A stretch of 64,000 bases of DNA, from the NCBI RefSeq assembly GCF_032452875.1, contig NC_083876.1:22108001-22172000 (forward strand). The letters run 5' to 3'. The first letter of the stretch is position 1, and each line of letters opens with the position of its first letter. The notes under the pieces were generated by a model that saw nothing but the letters and a program-made list of their open reading frames with translations, was not told the DNA's origin and ran no database searches. Below, in pieces: positions 44,838-56,196 of this stretch. Origin of the DNA: Bos javanicus. Lineage: Eukaryota > Chordata > Mammalia > Artiodactyla > Bovidae. The translations under genes were made by a program, and so were the position numbers.

Positions 44838-45105
44838 ATTGGAAGGACTGATGTTGAAGCTGAAACCCCAATACTTTGGCCACCTGATACGAAGAGCTGA
44901 CTCATTTGAAAAGACCCTGATGCTGGGAAGGATTGAGGACAGGAGGAGAAGGGGACGACAGAGGATGAGATGGTTGGATGTCATCACCGACTCAACCGAC
45001 ATGTGGTTGAGTAAACTCCGGGAGTTGGTGATGGACAGAGAGGCCTGGCGTGCTGCGGTTCATGGGGTCGCAGTCGGACACGATGGAGCGAATGAACTGA
45101 ACTGA
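44838..45105 (+). mobile_element. BovB LINE 3' end
   Basis: 'gatgttgaagctgaaacccc', 'gaggacaggaggagaagggg', ending in TGAACTGAACTGAG. Confidence 0.92.
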
Positions 45106-45174
45106 GGGTGTTTCTATACTATTAGATCCAGGGGTTATGGACTCTGCTGCGTCCTCCCAATGGGAAAATTATCC

Positions 45175-45310
45175 TTTTAATTCTCACTTAGAGGAGGCAA
45201 CCTCCTCACAAATCTGTGATGCCTTCCCTGATGCCCTTTCCCAACAGTTATCCTCTCTTCTCTACTAGTTTTATAGCTTATTCATATTACTGTGTCACAC
45301 TGGGTTGTTT
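45175..45310 (+). mobile_element. L2 LINE fragment
   Basis: 'tctgtgatgccttccctgat' followed by 'ctagttttatagcttattca' follows the L2 3' region. Confidence 0.5.
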
Positions 45311-45394
45311 TTAGATTTATTAGTTTTATATGTGGGTGCAGTACAAGCAAAGGTCCTGAAGGCAAACTGTCTGAATATAAAAATTTACTTCTCT

Positions 45395-45535
45395 TATTAC
45401 CAGCTTTGAGACCTAAGGCAAATTATACAACCACTCTAGGCCTCAGTTTCCTCACCTCTGACGGGCTTAGCAGTACCTCCTTCATAAAGGCCTTATGAAG
45501 TTTAATGACTTCATATATATCTCAGTACTGCTATT
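45395..45535 (+). mobile_element. MIR SINE fragment
   Basis: 'tctaggcctcagtttcctca' preceded by 'gctttgagacctaaggcaaa' matches MIR. Confidence 0.65.
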
Positions 45536-45956
45536 AGTGGGCCTAACAAACGTTGATATCCCTGAAACCTTCTGGATGAATATATTTGCATGAGCGAGTT
45601 TGAGAGGTGGGATTGGGAGACCCAAGAAATGACCCACAAGATGGCAGTGTTTGAATATAACTTTAGAAATATAAAAGCTTGAAAGCAGAGTCCACCAATA
45701 AACCCAAAAATTCAAGGCAAATACTGGAGAAATTCAAGACCATTTCACAGCCTACATGAGGCAACAAAAATTGTGAGAAATCAAATCTATGGATTTGTCA
45801 AGCTTAGCATTCTTTTATAATCAGGACAAACTCTATTCCCCCTTTACTACGAGAATTTGTAGTGCTCGTTTCTCAGCCCACCTTAACTTAGATTTGCTTG
45901 TGTTCCTTCTTTGCCTAACTATGTGATTAAATCAGATTATCACCACTGTTTCTTTA

Positions 45957-46040
45957 AGAAGAGGGAGTGGGAGGAGGAGGAAGAGGGAGTGGGAGGAAGA
46001 GGAAGAGGAGGAGAGGGGATTGGGGAGGAGGAGAAGAAAA
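45957..46040. repeat. Homopurine tract
   Basis: About 80 bp of GGAGGA/GAAGAG words, with a 19-20 bp unit (GAAGAGGGAGTGGGAGGAGG) partly repeated. Confidence 0.85.
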
Positions 46041-46208
46041 ACAGGTTGGATTTAAAATGCAGGCTGGGCACATACTGCATGCCACAAATCTCTAGACCTG
46101 GCAGGAAAAGCATCTTTAAAATTGAATTTTAAAATTCACAAGTGAGTGCGTTGGAAAATAAGAACGTTGGCTCTTGATGGTCCAGAACTTAGGAGGATTC
46201 TCTGAAAG

Positions 46209-46685
46209 ATGGATAGGAGGCTGGATTGGACAGTAGAAAGTAGTAACAGCCCCAAAACAACAAGACAGGACTGCTACAAAAGACAACAGCAGTGCCGAAA
46301 GTGTTCCACATCCAGGGTGGCTGTCAGGAGCAGAAAGAAATTCATACTAAGCCGAAAAGTGATTAACTGGACTATCACAGCAGGAGCAGATAAGCTAACT
46401 GAATCTTCCTTAGCCTCCCTCTTCAATGAGCACAGCTGGGATATTTGCCTCCAGGTAGAATATAGGGCCCTCAGTTTAAAAGAGAGGACAGTGGCCATGC
46501 AGAAGGTGAAACCTGGAGTAATCAGGAAACTTATACCTCAACACTACCTACTAGCTCTTCCTGTTCAGCAACATGACCCATCCTTTCCTCATACCCCTAA
46601 AGCAAGACAGGTATTCAGATGTGGCTACAGGTCTTATTCCTCCCCACAACAGACAGCGCTTCCTCCACAAACAATATTGTTCTAA
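46209..46685 (+). other. Unrecognised 158-codon open frame
   Basis: The longest non-repeat frame in the intergenic part. It starts MDRRLDWTVESSN and is basic near the N-terminus (RKKFILSRKV). No motif, homologue, promoter or splice signal is recognised. Lack of stops over 477 bp could be chance or a decayed retroelement. Not called as a gene. Confidence 0.2.
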
Positions 46686-46739
46686 TCTCTTTTGTGCACA
46701 GATGAGCACAAAACTAAGAATCATCAAATATTAAAGGAA

Positions 46740-47400
46740 AACTAACATTGTGAGAAATATACATTTACAGATTGAAAGAAGCTCAGCAGAACCTAGGCAG
46801 AATAAATTCAAAGATAGCTATACCCAGAAACATCATAGTCCAATAGCTGAAAACCAAAGATGAAGAGAAAGCACTCCAAGAAAGATGTAGTATTATATAA
46901 AAGGAAGAATGACTTGAATCACCGTGGATTTCACACCATAAACCATGAAGATGATGTGTGTGTGTCCTAAGTCGCCTCAGTTGTGTTCCACTCTTTGTGA
47001 CCCTATGGACTATAGCCCGACCAGCTCCTCTGTCCATGGAATTTCCCAGGCGGGTTACCATTCCCTTCTCCAGGAGATCTTTCTGACCCAGGGATCGAAC
47101 CAGCATCTCTCCTGTCTCCTGCATCGGCAGGCAGCTTCTTTACCACAGCGCCACCTATGACAATGACAGTAGGTCAGTATCTTTAAAGAGCAGAAGAAAG
47201 AAAACTGTTAACCCGGACATTGTCCCTCAATAATGAAGGCAGATGAAGATATTTTTAGAGAAACAAAAAGTAAGAGAAGTAACTGTAAGAAGTAAAAGTA
47301 AGAGAAGAACTGGCCCACAAGAGATGCTAAAGATCTTCAATGGGAATACTGCCAATTGGAAACAAAATTTTAGGAAGGAAGGAAGAACATAAAAAACAGA
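46740..47400 (+). mobile_element. Old L1 LINE fragment interrupted by Bov-tA
   Basis: 'aggcagaataaattcaaaga' and 'tatacccagaaacatcatag' before the SINE, and 'aatgaaggcagatgaagata' after it, resemble mammalian L1 3' UTR sequence. Moderate confidence. Confidence 0.5.
46965..47158 (-). mobile_element. Bov-tA SINE, reverse orientation
   Basis: 'taagtcgcctcagttgtgtt' to 'ttctttaccacagcgccacc', the reversed tRNA head. Confidence 0.9.
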
Positions 47401-47414
47401 AAATGTTCAAGGAA

Positions 47415-47862
47415 ATATAGTCAACTCTCAGTTTTCACAGCTTTCGTATTTGTGAATTCACCAATGGGCTAAAATTTATGTGTAACCCCTAAATCAGTAC
47501 TCAGAGCTTTCCCGGTCATTCAGGGATACACACATTCAGGGATTCAGGGCAGCGGAAGCTCTGAGTCACCTATTGCAGGTGTTCTCAGCACGTTCCAGAT
47601 GGGATCAGACAAGACAAAGCTCTGCCTTCCTGTTTTAACTCTCAGGATGCAAACAGGTGTCTTTATATATTGCCATGTTTTTTGCATTCTTGTGCTTTTT
47701 ATGGATGATTTTGCTCTTTAAAGTGCTCCGCGCCCCCCAAATGGAGTGCTGAAGTGTTCCTAAGCCCAAGAAGTCTGTAAAGATGCTTTGAGCAGAAAAT
47801 ACATGTGTTAGATCAGCTTTGTTCAAGAATGAGTTATCATGGCCATCAGTTTAATGTTAAAA
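47415..47862 (+). mobile_element. Tigger DNA transposon fragment with transposase N-terminus
   Basis: Noncoding 5' part ('cagctttcgtatttgtgaat'), then a decayed reading frame. A tail at 47805-47861 reads LDQLCSRMSYHGHQFNV, which matches the CENP-B-like DNA-binding start of Tigger transposases. Broken, and cut off by the L1 insertion. Confidence 0.65.
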
Positions 47863-48529
47863 AAAAAAGCAGTTCAATCTTGGTTATCATTTCCTTTGCT
47901 ATGCAAAAACTTTTAAGTTTCATTAGATCCCACTGTTTATTTTTGTTTTTATTTCCATTACTCCAGGAGGTGTCAAAGAAGCTCTTGCAGTGATTTATGT
48001 CAAATAGTGTACTGCCTATGTTTTCTTCTGAGAGCTTTGTAGTTTGGGGCCTTAAATTTAAGTCTTTAATCTATTTTGTGTTTATTTTTGGGTATGGTCT
48101 TAGGAAACTGGATACAGTTTTCCCAGTACCACTTATTGAAGAGGCTGTCTTCTCTCCATTGTATATTCTTGCCTCCTTTGTCAAAGATACAGTGCCCATA
48201 GTTTTTGGGTTTATCGCTGGACTTTATATCTTGTTCGATTGGTCTGTATTTCTGTTTTTGTGTCTTGGTGTCTTGATATTGTCTTGATGACTGTAGCTTT
48301 GTTGTATAGTCTTAAGTCAGAAAGGTTGATTCTTCCAGCTCCATTTTTCTTTGTCAAGATTACATTGGCTATTCAGGGCTTTTTTTTGTTTGTTTCCATA
48401 CAAATTGTGATTTTGTTGTTGTTGTTGTTCTAGTTCCATGAAAAATACCATTGGTAGTTTGATAGGGATTGCACTGAATCTGTAGATTGCTTTGGGTAGT
48501 ATAGTCATTTTCACAATATTGATTCTTCC
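47863..48529 (-). mobile_element. L1 LINE 5' segment, inverted (ORF2 region)
   Basis: Antisense L1 ORF2 sequence, for example 'ttttaagtttcattagatcc' and 'ttgattcttcc' at the right end. It joins a sense-oriented L1 segment at 48529/48530. Confidence 0.85.
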
Positions 48530-49088
48530 GAATGGGAGAAAATAATTGCAAATGAAACAACTGACAAAGGATTAATCTCCAAAACATATAAATAGCTCAA
48601 ATGGTTCAATATCAGAAAAACAAACATCCCAATTTAAAAATGGGCAGAAGACCTAAACAGATATTTCTCCAAAGAAGACATATAGATGGCCAATAAGCAG
48701 ATAAAAAGATGCTCAATATCACTAATTATTAGAGAAATGCAAATCAAAACTACAATGAGGTATCACCTCACACCAGTCAGAATGGCCATCATCACAAAAT
48801 TTACAAACAATAAATGCTGAAGAGGATGTGGACAAAAGAGAACTCTCTTGCACTGTTGATAGGAATGTAAATTGATACAGCAACTATGGAGAACAGTATG
48901 GAGATCCCTTAAAAAACTAGTTATAAAACTACAACATGACCCAGAAATCCCACTACTGGGCGTATACCCTGAGAAAACTATAATTGAAAAAGACACATGG
49001 ACCCCCAATGTTCATAGCAGCACTATTTACGATAGCTAGGACATGGCAGCAACCTAGATGTCCATCAACAGATGAATGGATATAGATG
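48530..49088 (+). mobile_element. L1 LINE 3' segment, sense orientation
   Basis: Sense L1: GAATGGGAGAAAATAATTGC, 'gcaaatcaaaactacaatga', 'ggtatcacctcacaccagtc'. It continues the consensus shortly after the point where the inverted piece ends. The same element appears to continue briefly at 49390-49430, after the Bov-A2. Confidence 0.85.
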
Positions 49089-49101
49089 TGTGGAACATAT
49101 A

Positions 49102-49378
49102 TGCTGTTGCTGTTGCTGCTAAGTTGCTTCAGTCGTGTCCGACTCTGTGCGACCCCAGAGACGGCAGCCCACTAGGCTCCTCTGTCCCTGGGATTCTCCA
49201 GGCAAGAATACTGGAGTGGATTGCCATTTCCTTCTCCAATGCATGAAAGTGAAAAGTGAAAGTGAAGTCGCTCAGTCGTGCCGGACTCTTAGCAACCCCA
49301 TGGACTGCAGCCTACCAGGCTTCTCCGTCCATGGGATTTTCCAGGCAAGAGTACTGGAGTGGGGTGCCATTGCCTTCT
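49102..49378 (+). mobile_element. Bov-A2 SINE nested in L1, TSD
   Basis: Dimeric Bov-A2. The L1 words TGTGGAACATATAT occur on both sides (near 49089 and 49380). Confidence 0.93.
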
Positions 49379-49429
49379 CTGTGGAACATATATACTGAGC
49401 AGAATATTACTCAGCTCATATAAAAAAGG

Positions 49430-49615
49430 AATCTGCTTCTAATGCAAGAGATCTGGGTTTGATCACGGGTTGGAAAGATCCCCTGGAGAAGGAAATGGCA
49501 ACCCACTGCAGTATTCTTGCCTGGAGAATCCCATGGACAGAGGAGACCGGTGGGCTACAGTCCATGGGGTGGCAAAAGAGTCAGATACAACTCAGTAACT
49601 AAACAGAACAACAAA
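49430..49615 (+). mobile_element. Bov-tA SINE, 5'-truncated
   Basis: Starts inside the tRNA head ('atctgcttctaatgcaagag'), with a Bov-A body, ending 'cagtaactaaacagaac'. Confidence 0.85.
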
Positions 49616-49616
49616 A

Positions 49617-50275
49617 ATAAAAATACAACATATCATTTGTATGATGCAGCTAAAGTAGTGCTCATATACAGAAATTTATAGCTTTTAATACTTATGTTAG
49701 TAAAGAAGAGCAACCAAAAATCAAGCACCTAGAGAACAGACTTCTGGACAGAGCAGGGGAAGGAGAGAGTGGGACAAAGTGAGAGAGTAGCATTGAAACA
49801 TATGCATTTCCATGTGTGAAACAGATAGCTAGTGGGAAGTTGTCGTATAACCCAGGGAGCTCAAGCTGGTGCTCTATAACAATCTATAGGGTGGCGTGGG
49901 GTGGGGAGTGGGAAGGAGGTTCAAGAGGGAGGGGACACGTGTATACTTATGGCTGATTCACGTTTTATGGAAAAAACCAACAACAATGTAAAGCAATTAT
50001 CCTCCAATTAAAAATTAAAAAAAAAAATCAGTCACTTATGGTTCCATATTTAGAAGCTAGAAAAAGAAAAGCAATGTGAATTCAAAGTGAGGAAAGGGAA
50101 GAAAATAATAATATCAGAATTCAATTAAACATAAAAAAGTAAAGAAAAGTAGCAAGCTGAAAATTACTCTTTGAAAAGATTAGCAAAATTGACCAACTCC
50201 TACCCAGAGTTAGTTATCCAGAAAAAAGTAAAATTTGAGAACTGACAAGAATTTCAAAGGCTTGAAATTATACCG
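49617..50275 (+). mobile_element. L1 mosaic: ORF2 fragment with an inserted L1 3' end
   Basis: 49617-49711 and 50030-50275 look like one L1 ORF2 segment ('gatgcagctaaagtagtgct', later 'agctagaaaaagaaaagcaa'). Between them, 49712-50029 is a ruminant L1 3' UTR ('gtgggaaggaggttcaagag', 'gtaaagcaattatcctccaa') ending in an A-run. This suggests an L1 tail inserted into an older L1. Confidence 0.6.
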
Positions 50276-50467
50276 TACTTAGAAAGCTAACTAGTTAGCT
50301 TATCACAGTTTCAGGGTTGCTGGCACACTTAATGGGATTCCTAGGCCAGAGATAAGACTTTATTGTTCATGGCACAGCAAATGGAATGAGCTTTATGTTT
50401 GCATCACTTCCTTTTGAAATGGGAGGGAAGGAAGCAGGGCACAACCTTTCAAAGAATGAGACAGTAA

Positions 50468-50776
50468 ACTTCCTGGTGGTACAGTGTGTAAGAATCCATC
50501 TGCCAGTGCAGGCGACATGGGTTTGATCCCTGGTCCAAGAAGATTCCACGTGCCATGGAGCAACTAAGCTCGTGTGCCACAACTACTAAGCCCATGCTCT
50601 AGAGCCCCAAAGCTGCAACTACTGAAGCTCATGTGCCTAGAGCCTGTGCTCCCAACAAGAGAAGCCACAGCGATGTGAGGCCCGTGCACTGCAACTAGAC
50701 GGTAGCCCCCACTTGCTGTAACTAGAGAAAACCTGTGTGCAGCAATGAAGACCCAGGACAACCAAAAAAAAAAAAA
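50468..50776 (+). mobile_element. CHR-type SINE, long form
   Basis: 'aaacttcctggtggtacagt' head and a 'gagcaactaagctcgtgtgc' body, with an A-run tail. Confidence 0.88.
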
Positions 50777-50889
50777 AGAATGACAAAGCCACAGGACATG
50801 GTAAAAACTAGTTAGAACCAACTAGATTCAAGATAGTGGAAGATCTAACTTTTGATGGACCTTGAACCTCAATATGTACTCATTGTAAA

Positions 50890-51152
50890 TGGCACCCCAC
50901 TCCAATACTCTTGCCTGGAAAATCTCACGGACGGAGGAGCCTGGTAGGCTGCAGTCCATGAGGTCGCTAAGAGTCGGACATGACTGAGCGACTTCACTTT
51001 CACTTTTCACTTTCATGCATTGGAGAAGGAAATGGCAACCCACTCCAGTGTTCTTGCCTGGAGAATCCCAGGGACGGGGGAGCCTGGTGGGCTGCCGTCT
51101 CTGGGGTCGCACAGAGTCGGACACGACTGAAGCGACTTAGCAGCGGCAGCAG
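50890..51152 (-). mobile_element. Bov-A2 SINE, reverse orientation
   Basis: 'ggcaccccactccaatactc' to 'gacttagcagcggcagcag', both monomers present. Confidence 0.93.
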
Positions 51153-51172
51153 TAATACATTAGCATAAGCTA

Positions 51173-51450
51173 CGGAGAAGGCAATGGCACCCCACTCCAG
51201 TACTCTTGCCTGGAAAATCCCATGGACCGAGGAGCCTGGTAGGCTGCAGTCCATGGGGTCACTAAGAGTCGGACACGACTGAGCGACTTCACTTTCACTT
51301 TTCACTTTCATGCATTGGAGAAGGAAATGGCAACCCACTCCAGTGTTCTTGCCTGGAGAATCCCAGGGACGGGGAGCCTGGTGGGCTGCCATCTATGGGG
51401 TCGCACAGAGTCGGACACGGCTGAAGCGACTTAGCAGCAGCAGCAGCAGC
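51173..51450 (-). mobile_element. Bov-A2 SINE, reverse orientation, TSD
   Basis: A second reverse Bov-A2, adjacent to the first and same orientation. GCATAAGCTA flanks it (near 51163-51172 and 51449-51458). Confidence 0.94.
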
Positions 51451-51478
51451 ATAAGCTAAGTGACATACCCACCATGAT

Positions 51479-51694
51479 GGGCTTCCTATGTGGTGCTAGT
51501 GGTAAAGAACCCTCCTGTCAACACAGAAGACATAAGAGATGCAGGTTCGCCCCCTGGGTTGGGAAGATCCCCTGGAGGAGGGCATAGCAATCCACTCCAG
51601 TATTCTTGCTTGGAGAAGTCCATGGATAGGGGAGCCTGGTGGGCTACAGTACATGAGGTTGCAAAGTGTTGGACACAACTGAGTGACTAAGCAC
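51479..51694 (+). mobile_element. Bov-tA SINE
   Basis: GGGCTTCCTATGTGGTGCTA head, ending 'caactgagtgactaagcaca'. Confidence 0.9.
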
Positions 51695-51760
51695 AGTATA
51701 CAGCACATTTTTATAGGCTGGGTAATTTCACAGGCTAATGAGTAGAAGGATTGTAAGCTG

Positions 51761-51954
51761 TGCTAAGTCACTTCAGTCATGTCCAACTCTTTGCAACCTC
51801 ACGGACTGTAGCCTGCAAGGGTCCTCTGTCCATGGAAGTCTCCAGGCAAGAATACTGGAATAGGTTGGCATGCCCTCCTCCAGGGAATCTTCCCAACCCA
51901 GGTCTCCTGCATTGTAGGCGGATTCTTTACTGTCTGAGCCACCAGGGAAGCCCC
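51761..51954 (-). mobile_element. Bov-tA SINE, reverse orientation
   Basis: 'taagtcacttcagtcatgtc' to 'gagccaccagggaagccccc'. Confidence 0.92.
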
Positions 51955-51965
51955 CATAAAAATTA

Positions 51966-52345
51966 ACCATGCCATATTTCAGGGCCACTCTTGCCTTCTG
52001 AGATGGCCTACACTCAGTTTGTATAGCGTGTCTGTCTCTAAATAAATCCACTTCTTACCTATCACTTTGTCTCTCACCGAATTCTTTTTGCAATGAGACA
52101 TCAAGAACCTGAGTTTCATTAAGTCCTGAGACCTGGTGTGGTCTCAGTTAAAAGACTGTGGGTTTCAATCTCAGTCTGGGTTTCGGCTGGGTTCAGGTCC
52201 TGGTGAGTGGCTTCAACTCCCAATCAGAGGTACACGGTTTCACTTTGGCCCCCAAATCCGTCAAGAATGACACAGTGGCCCAGGTAGATATTGCAAATGT
52301 TAGTGAGTCAGCATCCCAGCTAAGGAACTCCAAGCTAAGGAAAAC
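51966..52345 (+). mobile_element. Ruminant ERV LTR, 3' part plus adjoining internal sequence
   Basis: An AATAAA at 52041-52046 precedes 'cctatcactttgtctctcac' and 'gcaatgagacatcaagaacc', typical of a retroviral LTR R-U5 region, followed by leader-like sequence. I recall a closely similar bovine LTR family but cannot name it with certainty. No viral gene is seen here. Confidence 0.5.
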
Positions 52346-52626
52346 AGTATTTTAAAATATATTGCAAGTAGACCTGTCTGTTTTTACTCCTGAAACAGAA
52401 ATTGCCTTTATTATACTAAATAGTAAAAAAATTGTGTCCTCTGCTCCAGAGAAAGCCACCATGGCTATTTACCAAGGCTGTTTGCTATACCAACACAACA
52501 ACCTTGAGAAGACAGTGGAGGACAAAGGCTGTCAGTGTCCTCCTCACAAGATGTGCAGAAACATGAAGACATATAAGTAGATAGGGTAGGGGTTCCTGGA
52601 GACAGAGAACCAGGTAAGGCTTTTTT

Positions 52627-53372
52627 GACACAAGAGAAGCCATTTGGGGCCTAAGCCATTCTGTGATCTAAGCCTGCACAGTGCTCATCCTTCAACAGGG
52701 CTCAGTGATTATTTTAAGGAACGAAAGAATGCAGGCCTAAATGACTAATATCAGGCAAGAGAAGTGAAAATAGCAGAGATAATAAATCACTTATAAAGAC
52801 TACCAGTTAATGGTAATGACTAGCCTGAGGCATAGAGAAGGAAATGGCAACCCACTCCAGTGTTCTTGCCTGGAGAATTGCAGGGACGGGGGAGCCTGGT
52901 GGGCTGCCGTCTATGGGGTCACAGAGAGTCAGACAAGACTGAAGCAACTTAGCAGCAGCAGCAGCAGCAGCCTGAGGCATTCTTGAGCTCCTTTGCAGAA
53001 TTCAAGCTCCCTCCAGCCTTCAACCACCAGATCAACTGGAACCTAGGGAATGACAAAGGCTGACCTTTTCTGATCCTCCTGACTGCTTCAGTCAGCCAAA
53101 CTTGGACTCTCTTAACCGCTGCCCCAGTTCTATGCTGAATTCTCCTCTGCTCAAGCCCCTTCAGGAATATGAATATGCCATCCCAATCCCTTTGTTGAAT
53201 ATACATGTACCCTTGGCAATTTTGCTATTTAGGGAGACAGTGCTTCGGGGGCAATCCCTGGTATTCTCCTTACTTGGTGCAAGTAATAAATTCTTCTTTC
53301 TCCCACTCGTTGGCTTGGTTGTGTCTTTTGACTCAATATCCACCAAGAAGTAAACCTAGTTTTCAGGTAACA
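52627..53372 (+). mobile_element. ERV LTR interrupted by a Bov-A SINE
   Basis: Begins TGACACAAGAGAAGCC and ends near 'ccagttttcaggtaaca'-like sequence (TG...CA). Near the end are AATAAA (53287-53292) and 'ggcttggttgtgtcttttga', typical of LTR ends. The SINE at 52834-52971 splits it. Confidence 0.55.
52834..52971 (-). mobile_element. Bov-A monomer SINE with TSD, in the LTR
   Basis: Reverse Bov-A unit ending in (AGC)n. GCCTGAGGCAT flanks it near 52823-52833 and 52970-52980. Confidence 0.94.
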
Positions 53373-53942
53373 GAGACCCATGGGTAATTGTCTCTCAATA
53401 AGAACCCCAATTACCAGTATCAAGAATGAAAGTGAAGTCATCACTCTAGATCCTACAAACATTAGAAGGAAAAATAAGAAAACATTATAAACAACATTAG
53501 GTTAGGGTGTCTGCCTTTGAGGAATTAGGGATAGATATTGTCTGGGAAAGGGTACAAGAAAACTTTCCAAGTTGGTAAAAAATAATATTTTGTATCTTTA
53601 CAGGGCTGTGGATTACAAAATTGTATGCATTGTCAAGACAACAGATAGGCACTTAAAATTTGTGCATTTCATTGTTTAAAAGTTACCTCAAGAGGAAAAA
53701 AAATAGTAAACAATATGAACTTTAGCAATGTTTTATGCCAACATATTTAAGTGTAAATTAATGCCTGCTATTTACTATGTATCAAGAAATATAATTTGGA
53801 GAAAAAGATGAAGGATGATATGTGATAAGGGAAGTATATTAAAAATGTTTACTGTTGTTCACAGTAAAACTCCTCCAAATTTGTTGATTTAAAGTTTTCA
53901 AAATAAAAAGAGGAAAATTGACTTAAAAATTGTATAACTCAG

Positions 53943-54258
53943 GGGCTTCCCTGGTGGTGTAGGTGATTAAGAGTTTGCCTAGCAACACAGGAGACACAGG
54001 TCCCATCCCCGATCTGGGAAGGCCCCACGTGCTGCGGAGCAACTAAGCTCAAGCACCACAACTGCTGAGCCAGAGCTCTAGCGCCCACAAGCAGCACCAA
54101 TGAAGCCCGAGTGTCCTAGAGCCTGACCTCTGCAGCAAGAGAAGCCACCGCAGTGAGAAGCCCATGCCCTGCGACGAGAGTAGCCCCTGCTCACTGCAAC
54201 TAGAGAAAGCCTGCACGCAGCAACAAAGATCCAACACAGCCAAAAATAAAGAAATCTT
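53943..54258 (+). mobile_element. CHR-type SINE, long form
   Basis: GGGCTTCCCTGGTGGTGTAG head, 'gcaactagagaaagcctgca', and a 'gccaaaaataaagaaatc' tail. Confidence 0.88.
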
Positions 54259-55047
54259 TTAAATTAGTTAGTCTGAATTTTCAAACAAATTGTATAAATC
54301 AGTTACAATGTATGAACTTGATTTGGATCATAATTTGAACACGTAAGATGCTAAAAATGATGAGACACTAGGGGAAATCTGAACACTGGCTGATTACTTG
54401 TTAATTGTTTTTATGCCTATGTAGGATAAGTTCCCAGGTCCCATACTCACTCACCTTTACTAGTAAGGTGCATGCTCTCCAGAATTTTGCTGTCAGCATC
54501 TGCATTTCTTCCCTGAGGGCTTTCTCTGCCTGCTGAAGTCTTGGCCAGCCCTTGACTGTCTCAGGTGCTGAGGAGTTAATGCTTACCAGAGCAGCTTTCT
54601 ATCCATGTTTAACTTACAGCCTTCCCTTTTTCGTTATACTTCCTCCTTTTCCCTACTGGGGCTCCTCCTCTCAGACTATTTGCATTCAAGTCTGTGGTAT
54701 ATTACGAGTTTCTGGAGGAACCCAGAGTATGACATTGGAATAATGACATTTTAGCTATGTTTTTTCAAAGTTCTTCATTTTTGGAGATACATATTGAAAT
54801 ATTCACAGATAAAATTATAGCTTGGGGATTTGTTTCAAAATAATTGAGTGTTTGTAGGGAGAGCGGGTAGAGATATGAGTGAAAGACATGGCAGAATCAC
54901 GATATTGTTGAAGTTCATTGATGATCATGGGTATTCATTTTATATTTCTGTCTACTTTGTGTATGTTAGAAATTGTATGTGTACATAATTATTGTGTATG
55001 TTAAAATCTCTATATATTTCTAGTTTGTATACGTTAAAATCATTGAG

Positions 55048-55437
55048 CACCGAAGAATTGATGCTTTTGAACTGTGGTATTGGAGAAGACTCTTGAGAGT
55101 CCCTTGGACTGCAAGATCCAACCAGTCCATTCTGAAGGAGATCAGCCCTGGGATTTCTTTGGAAGGACTGAGGCTGAAGCTGAAACTCCAGTACTTTGGC
55201 CACCTCATGCGAAGGTTGACTCATTGGAAAAGACTCTGATGCTGGGAGGGATTGGGGGCAGGAGGAGAAGGGGACGACAGAGGATGAGATGGCTGGATGG
55301 CATCACTGACTCGATGGACGTGAGTCTCAGTGAACTCCAGGAGTTGGTGATGGACAGGGAGGCCTGGTGTGCTGTGATTCATGGGGTTGCAAAGAGTCGG
55401 ACACAACTGAGTGACTGATCTGATCTGATCTGATCTG
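55048..55437 (+). mobile_element. BovB LINE 3' end
   Basis: 'gcaccgaagaattgatgctt' through 'ggatggcatcactgactcga', ending with a CTGATCTGAT microsatellite-like terminus. Coding frames are broken. Confidence 0.93.
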
Positions 55438-55609
55438 TATATATTTGAAATTATACTAATCGTACTAAATGACCAATAGGGATTAATGATGATAAGGCAG
55501 GTCTGTTAGGAACCTTGGGCACAAACTCTGGTCTGGGTTCTATCAAGCAGATCTACCTCCAATGGGTCAGTGGGTCAATGTGAGGAAGACCTTGGTTTAA
55601 AAGTTGATC

Positions 55610-56180
55610 AGGGAAACTACGTGAATATTCAAAGCAACTTTATTTGTAAAAGTTCCAAACCAGAAACAACCACAATATCTTTCAGTGGGTGAATTGTTCA
55701 ATAAGCTATGGTATATCCCAAGCTATGGTATATCCATACCCTGGTATACTATTCAACAATGGAAAGGAACTAACTTTTCATTCTTAACTAACACAATAAT
55801 CTAAATAGATCTGAAGGGCAATAAGATGAGTGAGAAGAGTGAAAAAAAGTCAATCTTAAAATATCATACATGACTGCATTTACTTAACATTCTTGAAATG
55901 ATGAAAACATAGAGATGAAGACAGATTCATAGTTGCCAGGGGTTAGCCACAGGAAGAAGTAGGTATAACTATGAAAGGATAGCACAAAGAAAATTTCTAT
56001 GGTGATGGATCAGTTTTGTACCTTGATTCCAGTGACGGTTATACGAATCTATACATTTGCACAGACCGGTACACACAGACACATTCACACACGTATACAT
56101 AAATGAATTCACACATAAAAGTGATAAAATCTGAATAAGGGCCATGGATGGTACCAAGTGAGTTTCCTTATTTGGTTTGT
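55610..56180 (+). mobile_element. Ancient L1 3' region
   Basis: 'gtaaaagttccaaaccagaa', 'actattcaacaatggaaagg' and 'gttgccaggggttagccaca' follow the L1 3' UTR order. Diverged. Confidence 0.65.
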
Positions 56181-56196
56181 GCTATAGTTATATAAG

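Larger units (their letters stand above)
42431..46960. other. Intergenic, upstream of IBTK, part 1
   Basis: MIR, CHR, Bov-tA, BovB 3' end and L2 fragments, listed separately. 43131-43795 and 43921-44550 are unrecognised unique sequence. 45540-45950 is unrecognised. A purine tract lies at 45957-46040 and an unexplained 158-codon frame at 46209-46685. Confidence 0.8.

Noticed and set aside
45911..46132. Plus-strand frame rich in Glu/Gly
   Set aside because: Produced by the purine tract at 45957-46040.
47805..47993. Possible gene with a CENP-B-like start
   Set aside because: It is a truncated Tigger transposase fragment running into inverted L1 sequence.
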